A DNA stretch of 64,000 nt from Pseudomonadota bacterium (GCA_021324155.1 JAJPJQ010000036.1:181646-245645); one strand, 5' to 3'; shown: positions 18,749 to 27,662, counted from the stretch's first letter. The notes: generated by a model from the sequence alone, not told the origin. Translations and numbers: made by a program.

Positions 18749-19960
18749 CTAGGCGATCGGTGAGTTTGCCGCGGTAGTCCCGATCTCGGCCGCGGCATTC
18801 GGGTTGCGATACTCTCGATGCTGGAGCACGGCGTCGTAAAGCGCGAGATAGCTGTCGACCATCGAACCGATGCTGAACCGCTCGTCGACGCGGCGGCGTC
18901 CGGCTTTTCCGTGGCCGATCAGTCGCTCGCGGTCGAGCACATAGCCGCGGATCGCTGCGGCCATCGCGCTCGGGTCGGCCGCCGGCACGAGAGTTCCGGT
19001 CTTTCGGTCTTCGACCAGCTCAGCGTTGCCGCCCACTCCCGTGGCCACGACGGGAAGTCCGGTCGCCATCGCCTCGAGAATGGTATTGGAGATTCCCTCC
19101 CTCAACGAAGGCAACACGAAAAGATCCAGGCTGCGCATGATCTCGGGCACGTCGTTGCGCTCCCCCGGCAGCCAGGCGAGATGCGCCGCGCCGGCGGACG
19201 CCAACAGTCCTTCGGCATCTTTCTTAAGTGCGCCGTCGCCGATCATAACCAAACGCGCACGCTCACGGGCTGTCGGCTCGACTTCGAGCAGACGGAGAAA
19301 AGCGCGAACGAGCGTCAAGGGATCCTTGACGGCCTCCATGCGGCCGACGGTGCCCAGCACCAGTGTTTCCTCGGTGCAAAAACCCGCCGGCCCTAAGTTC
19401 CGCCGCGCGCCGGAGCGCGGCCTGAAACGGCCGGCGTCCACGCCGTTGTAAATCTGCGCGACGCGACCCGGCGGAACGCCCACGGTGCGAATCAGCCAAC
19501 GCTCGAGATCCTTGCTCACGGCGACATGCCGGTGGATGAAAGGCCTCATCGCTTTGCGCAACAAGTTGTACCGCGGGTTCAAACCGTCCAGATCGTAGAT
19601 ATCCCGGCCGTGCTCGCCGTGCACCCGGCGCGGAACGCCGGCTAACATGGCCGAGACCGCGTATTCCATCGCGGGCAGGTTTCGCGTGTGCACGATCGTT
19701 GGTTGCAAATTTCGCAGCACCTTCCAGAGGACGGCGTGAATACCCGGGTCCTTGCCCTGCCGCTTGTGCAGTGCGATTACCGGCACGTCGCGCGCCTCGA
19801 TCCGCTCTCGGAAATCGGTAAAGTCGCTGAGGCAGACGATCGCGTGGCGGTATCGTTCCGGCGGGGTATGATTGATCAAATTCACCAAGCCGTTTTCCAG
19901 GCCGCCGACGGCGAGTCGATGGATGACGTGAAGGATCAGTGGGGGCTGCTTCTGATTCAT
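18749..19960 (-). CDS. Glycosyltransferase, PEP-CTERM/XrtA-associated stp2 type (GT4)
   Basis: A 403-residue GT4 enzyme beginning MNQKQPPLILHVIHRLAVGGLENGLVNLIN, whose HRLAVGGLENG signature marks the sugar-transferase family associated with XrtA loci (TIGR03088 from memory). HTRNLPAMEYA and HGEHGRDIYDL fall in the N-terminal domain. The donor domain has VLGTVGRMEAVKDPLTLV and PSLREGISNTILEAMATGLPVVAT, the E-x7-E motif. The enzyme extends the lipid-linked repeat unit. Its neighbours, amidotransferase 1 downstream and the TPR gene upstream, are consistent with the conserved XrtA core. Both the composition and the sequence look native to the core rather than acquired. Confidence 0.93.
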   Translation of the reverse strand: MNQKQPPLILHVIHRLAVGGLENGLVNLINHTPPERYRHAIVCLSDFTDFRERIEARDVPVIALHKRQGKDPGIHAVLWKVLRNLQPTIVHTRNLPAMEYAVSAMLAGVPRRVHGEHGRDIYDLDGLNPRYNLLRKAMRPFIHRHVAVSKDLERWLIRTVGVPPGRVAQIYNGVDAGRFRPRSGARRNLGPAGFCTEETLVLGTVGRMEAVKDPLTLVRAFLRLLEVEPTARERARLVMIGDGALKKDAEGLLASAGAAHLAWLPGERNDVPEIMRSLDLFVLPSLREGISNTILEAMATGLPVVATGVGGNAELVEDRKTGTLVPAADPSAMAAAIRGYVLDRERLIGHGKAGRRRVDERFSIGSMVDSYLALYDAVLQHREYRNPNAAAEIGTTAANSPIA

Positions 19961-19988
19961 GTGAGGTTTCGGTCACCGCTCAGGATAT

Positions 19989-20585
19989 TTAATCGATTAA
20001 TTTCGCAGTGAAGCCCAGCTCACGCGCCTTCGTTGCCGCTTCACGAGCGTGCGCTAGATCATTCTTCTTTTGGTAAGCGCGCGCGAGCCCCGCATAGGCT
20101 GCCGCGAGTTTCGGGTCTATCGTTGTTGCTTGTTTAAATCGATCGATGCCTTCGTCGACTCTATCAATAGAAACCAGGAATAAACCGTACTGAACGCGGG
20201 TGATAGCATATTGGGGATACAAGGTAACGGCCCGCTCAAAGTAACTGGTCGCGACTCCCGGTTTTTTCATTATTTGAGTCACCATGCTCAATTGCTGCAA
20301 GGCCAACGGATGATTAGGAAATCGATCGAGCGCATATCGAAGATCGGCAAGTGCATCGTTCATTCGTCCTTGGTTCATCCATTTAGGGATAGTTTCGACG
20401 TGCGCCAACGTAACAAGTCTAAGATACTCTCGAACATTCGAATCCTGATCCGCCATGGCTGAGAAATAATCTTGTCCGGCCAAGGAAGCAGGAGCAGGCA
20501 CGAAACCATCTTGACCATCGACTTCTGATGAAAATAAAAATGCCGATGAGAGTAATAATAAAAATAAAAAGATCGAGCGGTTCAC
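19989..20585 (-). CDS. Secreted tetratricopeptide-repeat protein
   Basis: A 198-residue protein with an N-terminal signal peptide (a run of Leu/Phe at residues 5-18, cleavage near VDGQDG) and about three TPR-like helix pairs from residue 55 on: DALADLRYALDRFPNHP, ATSYFERAVTLYPQY, GIDRFKQATTIDPKLAAAY, each with the A/L/Y/P spacing of TPRs. The GTG start at 20585 is fixed by AAGGAGG eight bases before it. It is much shorter than the large PrsT TPR protein of XrtA loci and has no PEP-CTERM sorting motif. It is likely a periplasmic scaffold for polymerisation or export. The exact partner is unknown. Confidence 0.8.
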   Translation of the reverse strand: MNRSIFLFLLLLSSAFLFSSEVDGQDGFVPAPASLAGQDYFSAMADQDSNVREYLRLVTLAHVETIPKWMNQGRMNDALADLRYALDRFPNHPLALQQLSMVTQIMKKPGVATSYFERAVTLYPQYAITRVQYGLFLVSIDRVDEGIDRFKQATTIDPKLAAAYAGLARAYQKKNDLAHAREAATKARELGFTAKLID

Positions 20586-20655
20586 GGTGATACCCTCCTT
20601 AGATACTGGTACGAACGCCTCGCCGAGGGATGTTAGTTGCTAGATTAAGGACGTC

Positions 20656-21879
20656 TTAAGACAATGGAACTTCACGCCCTAGAGCTCTTTGGTAGATGGT
20701 AGCGTGCTTAGCTACTACATGCTTCCAAGATCTCTCGTTGCGAACCCACGATGAAGCATTTGTTCCAAGCTTGATGCGCAAAGCGTCGTTCATTAAAAGT
20801 CTGTTCAACTCTTCGGCTAATGCAATGCTGTTGTCCGCCTGAAAAAGAACGCCATTAATTTCATTTTGTATGAGCTCTCTGTGTCCGCCGACATCGCTAC
20901 CAACGACAGCTTTACCCATAGCCATCGCTTCGAGAGGCTTTAACGGCGTGACAAGCTCCGTCAGGCGCATGGAGCGGCGAGGATAGGCAAGGATATCTGT
21001 CAGACCGTAAATTCGAGGCACTTCATCGTGTGGAATCCTTCCTGTCACGACAACTTTGTCCCGAAGGCCCAATTTTTCCACCTGGCTATTGAGTTCCCCC
21101 TCTATTTCCCCGCCTCCAGCCAAGAGAAGCTTGAGGTCCGGCCATCGCTGAGAAAGTCGCGCTACGGCATCGACCAAAAGATCCAACCCTTCGTAGCGGT
21201 AAAACGATCCTATAAAGCCAATGACTCGCTTATTTCCCAGTCCCCAGCGATTTTTCAAAGTTTCATCCGAACCGTTCGCGCGAAAGTGTTCGGCGTCGAC
21301 AGCGTTCGGCACAATCGTAATTTTATCTTCGGCGACTCCGCGCCGAATGAGTTCGCCTCGTAATCCAGAACTTAAGACGACGACTTGATCGGCTTTATTG
21401 CATGCGAATGTCTCCGAAAACCGAACCATTCGATATTTCCAAGAACCTTCTCGGTACGTACCATGGTCAACCGCAGCGTCTTCCCAGAATGCCCTCACTT
21501 CGTAAACAACGGGAATCCTTCTTGTTGCTCCCGCACTTAACGCCGCCAAAACATTTAGAACGGGAGAATGCGCGTGGATTAAGTCGGGCCGTTCTTTCTC
21601 GATGACTTCGATCAAGCGTTTTCTCAAAGCAACGACTAGCAGGAATTCCGCAACGATCGGGATACGTGAGCGGACATAACTCAATGTTCGATATTGCTTC
21701 AAGCCGGCGATCTTTTCTTCTCCTAAGACGGATTCTTGCTGAAACATCTCGTGTTTCGGAGACGTCACGACAAAAGGCTTCCATCCGAGCGCTTGTTGTT
21801 CCTGCAAAATGTTAAGACTGCGGAAAGTGTAGCCACTATGAATCGGCAAACTGTGGTCTAAAACGTGAAGAATTTTCAC
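20656..21879 (-). CDS. Glycosyltransferase, XrtA-associated Daro_2409 type (GT4)
   Basis: A 407-residue GT-B enzyme starting MKILHVLDHSLPIHSGYTFRS, a signature of the exosortase A-associated Daro_2409 family (TIGR04063 from memory). It contains HAHSPVLNVLAAL, VVYEVRAFWEDAAVD in the N-terminal domain, VIGFIGSFYRYEGLDLLV at the start of the donor domain, and TELVTPLKPLEAMAMGKAVV as the E-x7-E motif. It adds one residue of the repeat unit. About 70 bases separate its stop from the TPR gene start and 44 bases lie upstream of its start, so it is in the same transcription unit. Confidence 0.92.
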   Translation of the reverse strand: MKILHVLDHSLPIHSGYTFRSLNILQEQQALGWKPFVVTSPKHEMFQQESVLGEEKIAGLKQYRTLSYVRSRIPIVAEFLLVVALRKRLIEVIEKERPDLIHAHSPVLNVLAALSAGATRRIPVVYEVRAFWEDAAVDHGTYREGSWKYRMVRFSETFACNKADQVVVLSSGLRGELIRRGVAEDKITIVPNAVDAEHFRANGSDETLKNRWGLGNKRVIGFIGSFYRYEGLDLLVDAVARLSQRWPDLKLLLAGGGEIEGELNSQVEKLGLRDKVVVTGRIPHDEVPRIYGLTDILAYPRRSMRLTELVTPLKPLEAMAMGKAVVGSDVGGHRELIQNEINGVLFQADNSIALAEELNRLLMNDALRIKLGTNASSWVRNERSWKHVVAKHATIYQRALGREVPLS

Positions 21880-21923
21880 GGGACAACTTCGCGCGGCGTG
21901 TTGACTGAGATTAAGGACGTGAC

Positions 21924-23168
21924 TTACTTACCGAGCCGCTCTTGTAAAAGCAGTGCATCAAGAAAATATTTGGTAGCCCAGCTCGGATATCCTGCGGTCA
22001 TGTAACTACCTAAGAAAGGAAACGATCCGGGTATAGCTCCGTTAATTGCCGGATTGTCGGAATGCAGATCCTGAAAAGCTTTAAGATAATTCACCAAGCG
22101 GTCGGCGGCCATTTTATATCGCGAAACTCCTGTCTCTTGATGCAAGCGGTAGCATACGACTGCCAGCTGGGCATTACCGGTTAGGCATGAGGAATACATT
22201 CCGCGCTGCCAATCCTGATCAAAACTGCCGGCTAAAAAGCCTTCACGGGAAATCCGCTGTAGAAGAGGCTCTGCTCCCCCCTGCGCTGCGGCCAGAAAAT
22301 CTTTGCGTCGGGCAAGCGCGCCGACCTCTAAGATCCCTTGCAATACATAACAGATCGTATGCGTTAGCGCCGCTTCGGAATTCGTAAAACAATTATTCGC
22401 AAACCAACCATTCGGCTGTTGCTGTTCAATAGCAGCTTCTATGACTCTTGTTGCGGCCGCCAAATACCGCTCGTCTTGCACGTCCTCCCCAAAGAGATAC
22501 AAGGGCCAAGCACAGAGAGAATTGTAGGTCTTATATCGATGCTGTACTACAAAAGTTCCATGCGTCTTAAAATGGCCTTCGTCGTCGATGTCGTTTAACA
22601 AGAAATCCGCCGCACGCCGACCGGCGGTGAGAAATTCATTAGCCTGGGTCGCTCGATACGCCGCGCTATAACCAAGAAGCACCATGCCCGTATTGAAAAC
22701 GGCCGGGACTTGACGATCGGGCGAGCAGAGCGGACCGCTCTGCACCGCGCCGGATGGCATCTGAATCGTCATTTCCCAATTAGCCATCCGCAACGCACGC
22801 TGCCAAATTTCCTCTTCTTTGAAACGTCGTGCGAATTCGAGCAATGTAGGAATAATGTATCCGGTAGTTTCTGGATACGAGAGACGCCATCCATTGGTAC
22901 CGTTCTGATCGCATGGGAAATACCCCAGCGACACGCCGTCGTCGGGTGTGGCGTCCTGCGCTCTTAACAGCCAGCCCGCAGCTGCCGATGCCCTCTGACC
23001 AGTCTCGCCTTCAATTGGCTGGACGGATTTCGCTATGTACCGGAAACAATCCCAGGCTGCGTGCCGTGCCACTTCGCGATTTAACGGGCGAAGCAGAACG
23101 CGCGCCAAGGCAAAATGAGATGCAAGTGTCCAATATCGTTGCCTGATGTCGCCAGTAAACAATGACAA
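21924..23168 (-). CDS. VpsJ-like polysaccharide biosynthesis protein (alpha/alpha toroid)
   Basis: A 414-residue soluble protein with the repeated helix-turn pattern of six-hairpin glycosidase-like toroids: blocks such as ASAAAGWLLRAQD, YIIPTLLEFARRF, NTGMVLLGYSAAYRAT, YNSLCAWPLYLFGED, THTICYVLQGILE and CLTGNAQLAVVCYRL recur about every 50 residues. This matches proteins annotated as VpsJ in exopolysaccharide loci. It may be a lyase or hydrolase that trims the polymer, but I cannot place catalytic residues. No signal peptide is evident from the TTG start at 23168, which is supported by AAGGAG seven bases upstream. A 110-base gap separates it from the NadE-like gene; I see no terminator there. 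Confidence 0.7.
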   Translation of the reverse strand: MSLFTGDIRQRYWTLASHFALARVLLRPLNREVARHAAWDCFRYIAKSVQPIEGETGQRASAAAGWLLRAQDATPDDGVSLGYFPCDQNGTNGWRLSYPETTGYIIPTLLEFARRFKEEEIWQRALRMANWEMTIQMPSGAVQSGPLCSPDRQVPAVFNTGMVLLGYSAAYRATQANEFLTAGRRAADFLLNDIDDEGHFKTHGTFVVQHRYKTYNSLCAWPLYLFGEDVQDERYLAAATRVIEAAIEQQQPNGWFANNCFTNSEAALTHTICYVLQGILEVGALARRKDFLAAAQGGAEPLLQRISREGFLAGSFDQDWQRGMYSSCLTGNAQLAVVCYRLHQETGVSRYKMAADRLVNYLKAFQDLHSDNPAINGAIPGSFPFLGSYMTAGYPSWATKYFLDALLLQERLGK

Positions 23169-23278
23169 TTCCTTGCTCCTTCGCTGTAATTCTAAGCCGA
23201 TGCCACAAGCGCAAATTCATTTCATCGACACGATTGTCTCTTTATACTTCGACCTCGATTTTTTATGTGGCAGACGCT

Positions 23279-24274
23279 TCAAGTGACAATTTCGTCGATC
23301 GTCTCAACAAGGAACGGCGCCATATGCAGATAGCGCGTGGCTTTGCGCTTCGCGGCTATGTCGCGGTAAACATACTCGACCTCTTCTACCGTCAGACGCG
23401 TCGCCTTTGCCACTTGATGTGCCGGCATTCCATGATTTTTTCCATACAAACAGAGGTCCAGTTTGTCGAAAGAAAGCGAGAAATAGAATTCTTCTTGTGA
23501 TTGACTCAAGGAGTACGTGTCGGTCGTCGGAGGACGATTTCGCACCTCCTCGGGGATCCCGAGATATTCCGCCAGTTGATAAACCTGCGTCTTGTATAGA
23601 TGGGCAATCGGCTTCAAGTCCGCCGCGCTGTCCCCGTTTTTTACGAAGAATCCCTGGTCGTACTCGAGTCGGTTCGGAGTCCCGAGTACGGCGTAATGAA
23701 AGAGATCGGCATAATAATATTCCATCATCTTACGCACGCGCTGTTTGAAATTGCTGGCCGCAACGATGCCGCGATACGCGTCTGCGGTCAGCCGTTTCAC
23801 TGTTTGCACGCCGTCGGGAGACTCCGTCACAATCGAAAAAAGCCTGTATTGCTTCTGATCGGCGATCGGCGGCAATACGATTTTGCATCTATCGCCGGCG
23901 CGATATTCGGGGATTAACGTTCGAATCACATCGTCGCGCCGTCGATAGCACCCCGCAGCTTTGAGTATGGGGGTGATGTCTTCCGTAATCGTTCTGATCC
24001 CCAACTTGTCCGCGACTAGACGGCCCAAGCTCAAACTTTCACCCGAAGACTCGCATTCCGGCATCAACAGTGCGAGAACTTTATCTTTGCCCAGCGCCCG
24101 TTCGCTCAGCGCGGCAACGACACTGCTATCTACGCCGCCGGACAGACCAAGCACAACGCCTTTACGCCTCAAGTCCTCATGAACGTTTTTGCGGATTGAC
24201 GCCGTGATTTGATCAACAGTTCGCGCCGGATCGATTCGCAGCGCTGCAGCGCAAAATTCTTCGTGGCTAACCAT
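23279..24274 (-). CDS. NadE-like ammonia-dependent amide ligase
   Basis: A 331-residue member of the NAD synthetase family: PP-loop LGLSGGVDSSVV near residue 40, the NFKQRVRKMMEYY helix, VLGTPNRLEYDQG and NGDSAADLKPIAHLYKTQV, matching the ATP and deamido-NAD region of NadE. The start is the ATG at 24274, which has AAGGA seven bases upstream and overlaps the previous stop by 8 bases; the longer frame to 24373 is overlap. Its place directly after the KAS III-like gene, in a run of ACP-dependent enzymes, makes a housekeeping role doubtful. Adenylating a carboxyl and forming an amide with ammonia on a pathway intermediate is a reasonable alternative. The family is clear; the substrate is inferred. 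Confidence 0.8.
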   Translation of the reverse strand: MVSHEEFCAAALRIDPARTVDQITASIRKNVHEDLRRKGVVLGLSGGVDSSVVAALSERALGKDKVLALLMPECESSGESLSLGRLVADKLGIRTITEDITPILKAAGCYRRRDDVIRTLIPEYRAGDRCKIVLPPIADQKQYRLFSIVTESPDGVQTVKRLTADAYRGIVAASNFKQRVRKMMEYYYADLFHYAVLGTPNRLEYDQGFFVKNGDSAADLKPIAHLYKTQVYQLAEYLGIPEEVRNRPPTTDTYSLSQSQEEFYFSLSFDKLDLCLYGKNHGMPAHQVAKATRLTVEEVEYVYRDIAAKRKATRYLHMAPFLVETIDEIVT

Positions 24275-25322
24275 AACGAATTCCTTCTTTCGCGACGCCG
24301 TAGTCGAAGTACTCAAACCAGCAGCTTCGAGGTACTCGCATGGAAACGCCGCCCCAGGAAAGTCCGACGCCAAAACCGAGGAGCATCACGTTGTAGGTCG
24401 GAGAATTTCCTTCGGGATGGCCCGCGAGAGCAAAAGTAAGCGGGACCGATGCCGCACTCGTGTTACCGAATCGTGCGACGGACAACGGCACCTGGGCAAG
24501 ACTTAAACCCACCTTCGATGCCAGAAATTTCACCATGTATTCATTTGCCTGATGAAAAATGAAGTAGGCGTAATCTTTCGGGGTGTTTCCGGACAATGTT
24601 AAAAGATCGCTGATAAGCGGTGGAACACGAGTACGCGTGAAGTCAAACACGTGTCCGCCGTCCATATGAAGACAATATTGCCGCGGATCTTCGGGAAAAC
24701 GATTGCGAAACATACCGCCAGGAATAATGAGATCCCTTGCTCCGCGGCCATCGGTCATCATAACGTAATGGGCGACCCAGCTAGGATCATCTGTCGCTTC
24801 AAAAGCCGTGGCGCTTCCGGCGTCACCGAACAATAAAGCCGTCGTCCGATCCTTCGGATCGATAAATTTGGACGGCGTGTCGCCCGCAAGAAGTAAGATG
24901 CGGCGGCAGGCGCCGCTGGCGATCAGGGCATTCGACAGCCAGACGCCATAAACATACGCGGAGCAGCCAAGCGCGATATCGAATGCAGCGCAATGCTCCG
25001 TCAATCCCAAGCGCTGTTGCAGCATGCAGCTCGTCGTCGGCATTATATAGTCCGGCGTTTGAGTCACTAAAATTAATCCGTCCACGCTAAGGGGATCCCA
25101 ACCGATCCGCCGTAATAATTGATCGGCCGCCGCCACACAGAGATCAGATGTGCAAACATCCGCGTCGGCCTGGCGTCGCGATTTAATTCCAGCCATGGCC
25201 GTAATCTTGCGGACCTCGGTCGCATCAAACCAGGGATAGTCGCGCTCGTTGCTGATTTCCCGAGCGGGAGCGCAAGCGACGACCCCGCGGATCGCCATAG
25301 CTTTTATTGTAGATTTCGCCAT
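24267..25322 (-). CDS. 3-oxoacyl-ACP synthase III-like ketosynthase
   Basis: A 351-residue thiolase-fold enzyme of the FabH group with the full catalytic triad: Cys120 in IALGCSAYVYG, His257 in FHQAN, and Asn287 in FGNTSAAS. The final loop GFGVGLSWG is also as in KAS III. It should condense an acyl-CoA with malonyl-ACP, or transfer an acyl group in the way FabH-like acyltransferases do. The gene stands in a run with two ACPs, a FabZ-like dehydratase and a FabL-like reductase, so it probably starts a dedicated short acyl chain rather than bulk fatty acids. A 27-base gap separates it from the AAC(3)-family gene and it overlaps the NadE-like gene by 8 bases. Confidence 0.9.
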   Translation of the reverse strand: MAKSTIKAMAIRGVVACAPAREISNERDYPWFDATEVRKITAMAGIKSRRQADADVCTSDLCVAAADQLLRRIGWDPLSVDGLILVTQTPDYIMPTTSCMLQQRLGLTEHCAAFDIALGCSAYVYGVWLSNALIASGACRRILLLAGDTPSKFIDPKDRTTALLFGDAGSATAFEATDDPSWVAHYVMMTDGRGARDLIIPGGMFRNRFPEDPRQYCLHMDGGHVFDFTRTRVPPLISDLLTLSGNTPKDYAYFIFHQANEYMVKFLASKVGLSLAQVPLSVARFGNTSAASVPLTFALAGHPEGNSPTYNVMLLGFGVGLSWGGVSMRVPRSCWFEYFDYGVAKEGIRYG

Positions 25323-25349
25323 CGGAGAAAGAACCGCTAAAGTGATACG

Positions 25350-26216
25350 TTACTCGTAGAAATAGATACCCCGCGCGGCCATGCTGTCGAGACAGCGCAC
25401 CGCGTCCTCAGTAGCAATCAGCTCGAAGCGTGAATTACCCAAGCGGTGCTGCCTCACAAGATTTTGCTCGTCGAATTCGTCTCGTAAGACTTGCGGACGT
25501 CTCCTGCGATTGGCTTCAAGAGTATAAACGTAAGTTTGCATGGTCCGGCGATGACCCTCGAAATCGATGAACGGCACCTCGAAAGGATCGGGAAAAAACA
25601 AGCTGAAATCGAGACGGTCCTTGATTCGCTCTTCCAGATAATGGAAAAAGGTTAGCGTAAAGAACGACGCATTAAAAAACAATACCTTGCCGCCAAGTTG
25701 ATATAGCTTATCGAAGGGCGTCGCGACGCCGCAGGGATACAAACATTTCTCGTGATCACCGACAATCCATTGCGCGCGGGGACCAAACGCCAGGATAGGA
25801 TGCGTTGGATGGAGACTGCGCTGAACTCCCGCGCGCCGGCGGAAAGTCTCAGAAATGATTCCCATTTGCGAAACAGTTTTGCGGACATCAAAAACTTTCC
25901 CTTGTTGTAGATACGTATAAGTCGAAGAAAGATAGGGCATCGAGACCATCAGAAGATGTCCCTCAGCTCCGACTGCTTCGATGAGAGTGTCGATGAAATC
26001 GTTGGGGGAACCAGTAAAACCACTGGTAGCGCGAAAACTGCTGTGCACCATGAGCGTGTCGCCGCGGCGTATGCCTATCGCCCGCAACGACCGCAGAAGG
26101 TCAGCATTCCCATAAGATCGAAACGTGCGTACGAAGATTTGCCGCGCTTTTCGATCAATAGCACGAAGCCGACTTTTTTGTTCCGGCGACAGGCGCGAAA
26201 GAATCCGATGCAACAT
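25350..26216 (-). CDS. AAC(3)-family N-acyltransferase
   Basis: A 288-residue protein of the aminoglycoside 3-N-acetyltransferase superfamily. The conserved parts are GDTLMVHSSFRA near residue 53, LLMVSMPYL, the RSLHPTHPILAFGP loop with the catalytic His, and TPFDKLYQLGGKVLFFN. Only the fold and catalytic loop are shared with resistance enzymes; homologues are frequent in glycan loci, where they acylate amino sugars or amines. Its position between the enoyl reductase (6-base gap) and the ketosynthase suggests it moves the acyl chain made by this module on to an amine. That role is inference, and antibiotic resistance is unlikely. Confidence 0.85.
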   Translation of the reverse strand: MLHRILSRLSPEQKSRLRAIDRKARQIFVRTFRSYGNADLLRSLRAIGIRRGDTLMVHSSFRATSGFTGSPNDFIDTLIEAVGAEGHLLMVSMPYLSSTYTYLQQGKVFDVRKTVSQMGIISETFRRRAGVQRSLHPTHPILAFGPRAQWIVGDHEKCLYPCGVATPFDKLYQLGGKVLFFNASFFTLTFFHYLEERIKDRLDFSLFFPDPFEVPFIDFEGHRRTMQTYVYTLEANRRRRPQVLRDEFDEQNLVRQHRLGNSRFELIATEDAVRCLDSMAARGIYFYE

Positions 26217-26222
26217 CGCAGA

Positions 26223-26990
26223 TCAAGGGACGAAGCCCGAAATTGTTTTGCCGCCGTCGGCGATGATCGTCTGACCAACGATCGCGTCCGACGCCGGAGA
26301 ACAGAGAAAGCGTACGACGTGGGCAATCTCCTCCAGCGAAACGACACGCCCGAGTGGGCTGGCGCTTACCTCATGCCGCATCCGCCGCTCGGCGTCGGGA
26401 AGGACACTTAGCGTGTCCGTGGTTAGCAAACCCGGCGCGACTAGATTAACGTGAATGCCTTTTCCTGCCCACTCGACCGCCATTTGTCTGCATAACGCTT
26501 CCAGCGCGGCCTTAGAACTGCCGACCGCCCCGTATTGATCGACAGCGCGTCGCGCGCCTTCCGATGAAATCGCTACGATACGCCCCCCGACTGACATCAT
26601 TGGGAGTAGTTTTAGGGCGAGATTGAGAAAGGCGCCCACATTGACTTGCCAAGTGACCGACAAATGTTGTTGAGTAAGTTCCGTCAGCGGCCGGTGCACG
26701 CCTGTAGCCGCGTTGTAAACTAAGCAATCCAGTCTGTTCGCTTTGTCGCGGATAGTATTGACATAGGTTTCTATGCCAGAGCCGGTCATGAGATTGGCTC
26801 TGACAGTAAAAGCATCGAGGCGACGCTCTTTGGCTTCGGCTCGAAAGGCCTCAGCAGCCGCTTCATTTTGAAAGTAACCCGCGTAGATCGTCGCACCGCT
26901 CTCGGCTAATTCGAAAGCGATGCTCCTGCCGAGACCGCGTGTTCCACCGGTAACGAGAACCGTTTTGCCGGTCAAGTCGAACGGGTTCAT
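26223..26990 (-). CDS. FabL-like enoyl-ACP reductase (SDR)
   Basis: A 255-residue SDR. The cofactor loop is TGGTRGLGRS at 14-23, and NAATGV is at 93-98. The catalytic pair is Tyr153 and Lys160, a Tyr-X6-Lys spacing (YGAVGSSK) and not the Tyr-X3-Lys of ketoreductases. Together with VYNAATGVHRPLTEL and GQTIIADGG this matches the enoyl-ACP reductase III (FabL) pattern known from Bacillus subtilis. It would reduce the double bond left by the FabZ-like dehydratase, whose gene overlaps it by 4 bases. The call of enoyl reductase over ketoreductase rests on the Y-X6-K motif and could be tested by a tree. Confidence 0.82.
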   Translation of the reverse strand: MNPFDLTGKTVLVTGGTRGLGRSIAFELAESGATIYAGYFQNEAAAEAFRAEAKERRLDAFTVRANLMTGSGIETYVNTIRDKANRLDCLVYNAATGVHRPLTELTQQHLSVTWQVNVGAFLNLALKLLPMMSVGGRIVAISSEGARRAVDQYGAVGSSKAALEALCRQMAVEWAGKGIHVNLVAPGLLTTDTLSVLPDAERRMRHEVSASPLGRVVSLEEIAHVVRFLCSPASDAIVGQTIIADGGKTISGFVP

Positions 26991-27439
26991 CGAGAGTTGC
27001 CCTTCGCGGCGAGGAAATTACTCAGCACTTCGTCTTCAAAATTCGCGGTGAGCAAGCTTTTGGCAATAAAGCCATACGTAAGTGACGAGTCGGCCGCGCG
27101 CGCACCCTGGCAGCTAATATGGCCGTGCGCGACGGCAGTCCTCTCGTTACACGATTCGATCGAGACGTCGATTCGCAGCACAGAGTCCGGCTTGACGGTC
27201 TTGCGAAAGTTCGCGCGAATAACTTGTAATAAAATCGGCCATCGGGTCGACCCGATCGCCGCCATGAGACACTTGCCGCCAGCCTGGGCGATCATTTCCA
27301 CCAAAAGCACCCCGGGGACGATCGGATATCCTGGAAAGTGATCAGGAAAATAATCTTCGGCGGCAGCGACCCGTTTCTCGGCGACGATCCTTTTTCCGGG
27401 CTCGAGTTCAAGTATACTATCGACTAATAGGAAACGCAT
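26987..27439 (-). CDS. FabZ-like 3-hydroxyacyl-ACP dehydratase
   Basis: A 150-residue hot-dog-fold dehydratase. The active-site helix reads DHFPGYPIVPGVLLVE, with catalytic His34 and Glu48 placed exactly as in FabZ. Length and motif order are normal. It removes water from a 3-hydroxyacyl-ACP. It overlaps the ACP gene upstream by 23 bases and the FabL-like gene downstream by 4, so all three are translated together and likely act on the same carrier-bound chain. No dedicated 3-ketoacyl-ACP reductase was seen in the module; that step may be lent by the housekeeping FabG. Confidence 0.9.
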   Translation of the reverse strand: MRFLLVDSILELEPGKRIVAEKRVAAAEDYFPDHFPGYPIVPGVLLVEMIAQAGGKCLMAAIGSTRWPILLQVIRANFRKTVKPDSVLRIDVSIESCNERTAVAHGHISCQGARAADSSLTYGFIAKSLLTANFEDEVLSNFLAAKGNSR

Positions 27440-27662
27440 TAGCTTTTTCGAGAAGCTCGCAAATTTGCTTTACCGATTTGATTGCAGCGATTTCATCTGC
27501 GCTGATGACAACGCTATGGTCTTCTTCGAGTTTCGATATAAGAAGGAGTGAGCCGAGGGAATCCCATTCACCGACGGAGTCCCTCGTATCTTCCAGTCCG
27601 ACGATGCGCCCCTGCACTCCGAGTGCTTCGGTGATCCACTGTAAAGCTTTGCTTCTGTCCAT
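27417..27662 (-). CDS. Acyl carrier protein (first of two)
   Basis: An 81-residue carrier-protein fold. The phosphopantetheine serine is Ser35 in GEWDSLGSLLLISKLE; the flanking WDS-L-GS is the form common in specialised carrier proteins rather than the DSLDTVE form of fatty-acid ACPs. Helices II-IV follow through ISADEIAAIKSV. It overlaps the FabZ-like gene by 23 bases and lies 54 bases after the stop of the second ACP. It presumably carries the chain built by the ketosynthase, dehydratase and reductase that follow. Confidence 0.9.
   Translation of the reverse strand: MDRSKALQWITEALGVQGRIVGLEDTRDSVGEWDSLGSLLLISKLEEDHSVVISADEIAAIKSVKQICELLEKANAFPISR

Noticed and set aside
18015..18752. 245-codon plus-strand frame
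   Set aside because: Antisense to the canonical AsnB gene; a shadow in a GC-rich stretch.
19989..20585. PEP-CTERM sorted protein
   Set aside because: It has a signal peptide and TPRs but no Pro-Glu-Pro motif plus membrane helix and Arg cluster at the C-terminus.
23279..24274. Housekeeping NAD synthetase
   Set aside because: Possible, but the gene is locked by overlap into a pathway block; I call it NadE-like and leave the substrate open.
25350..26216. Aminoglycoside resistance gene
   Set aside because: Only the AAC(3) fold and loop are shared; the setting among ACP-dependent and glycan genes fits an acyltransferase of the pathway better.
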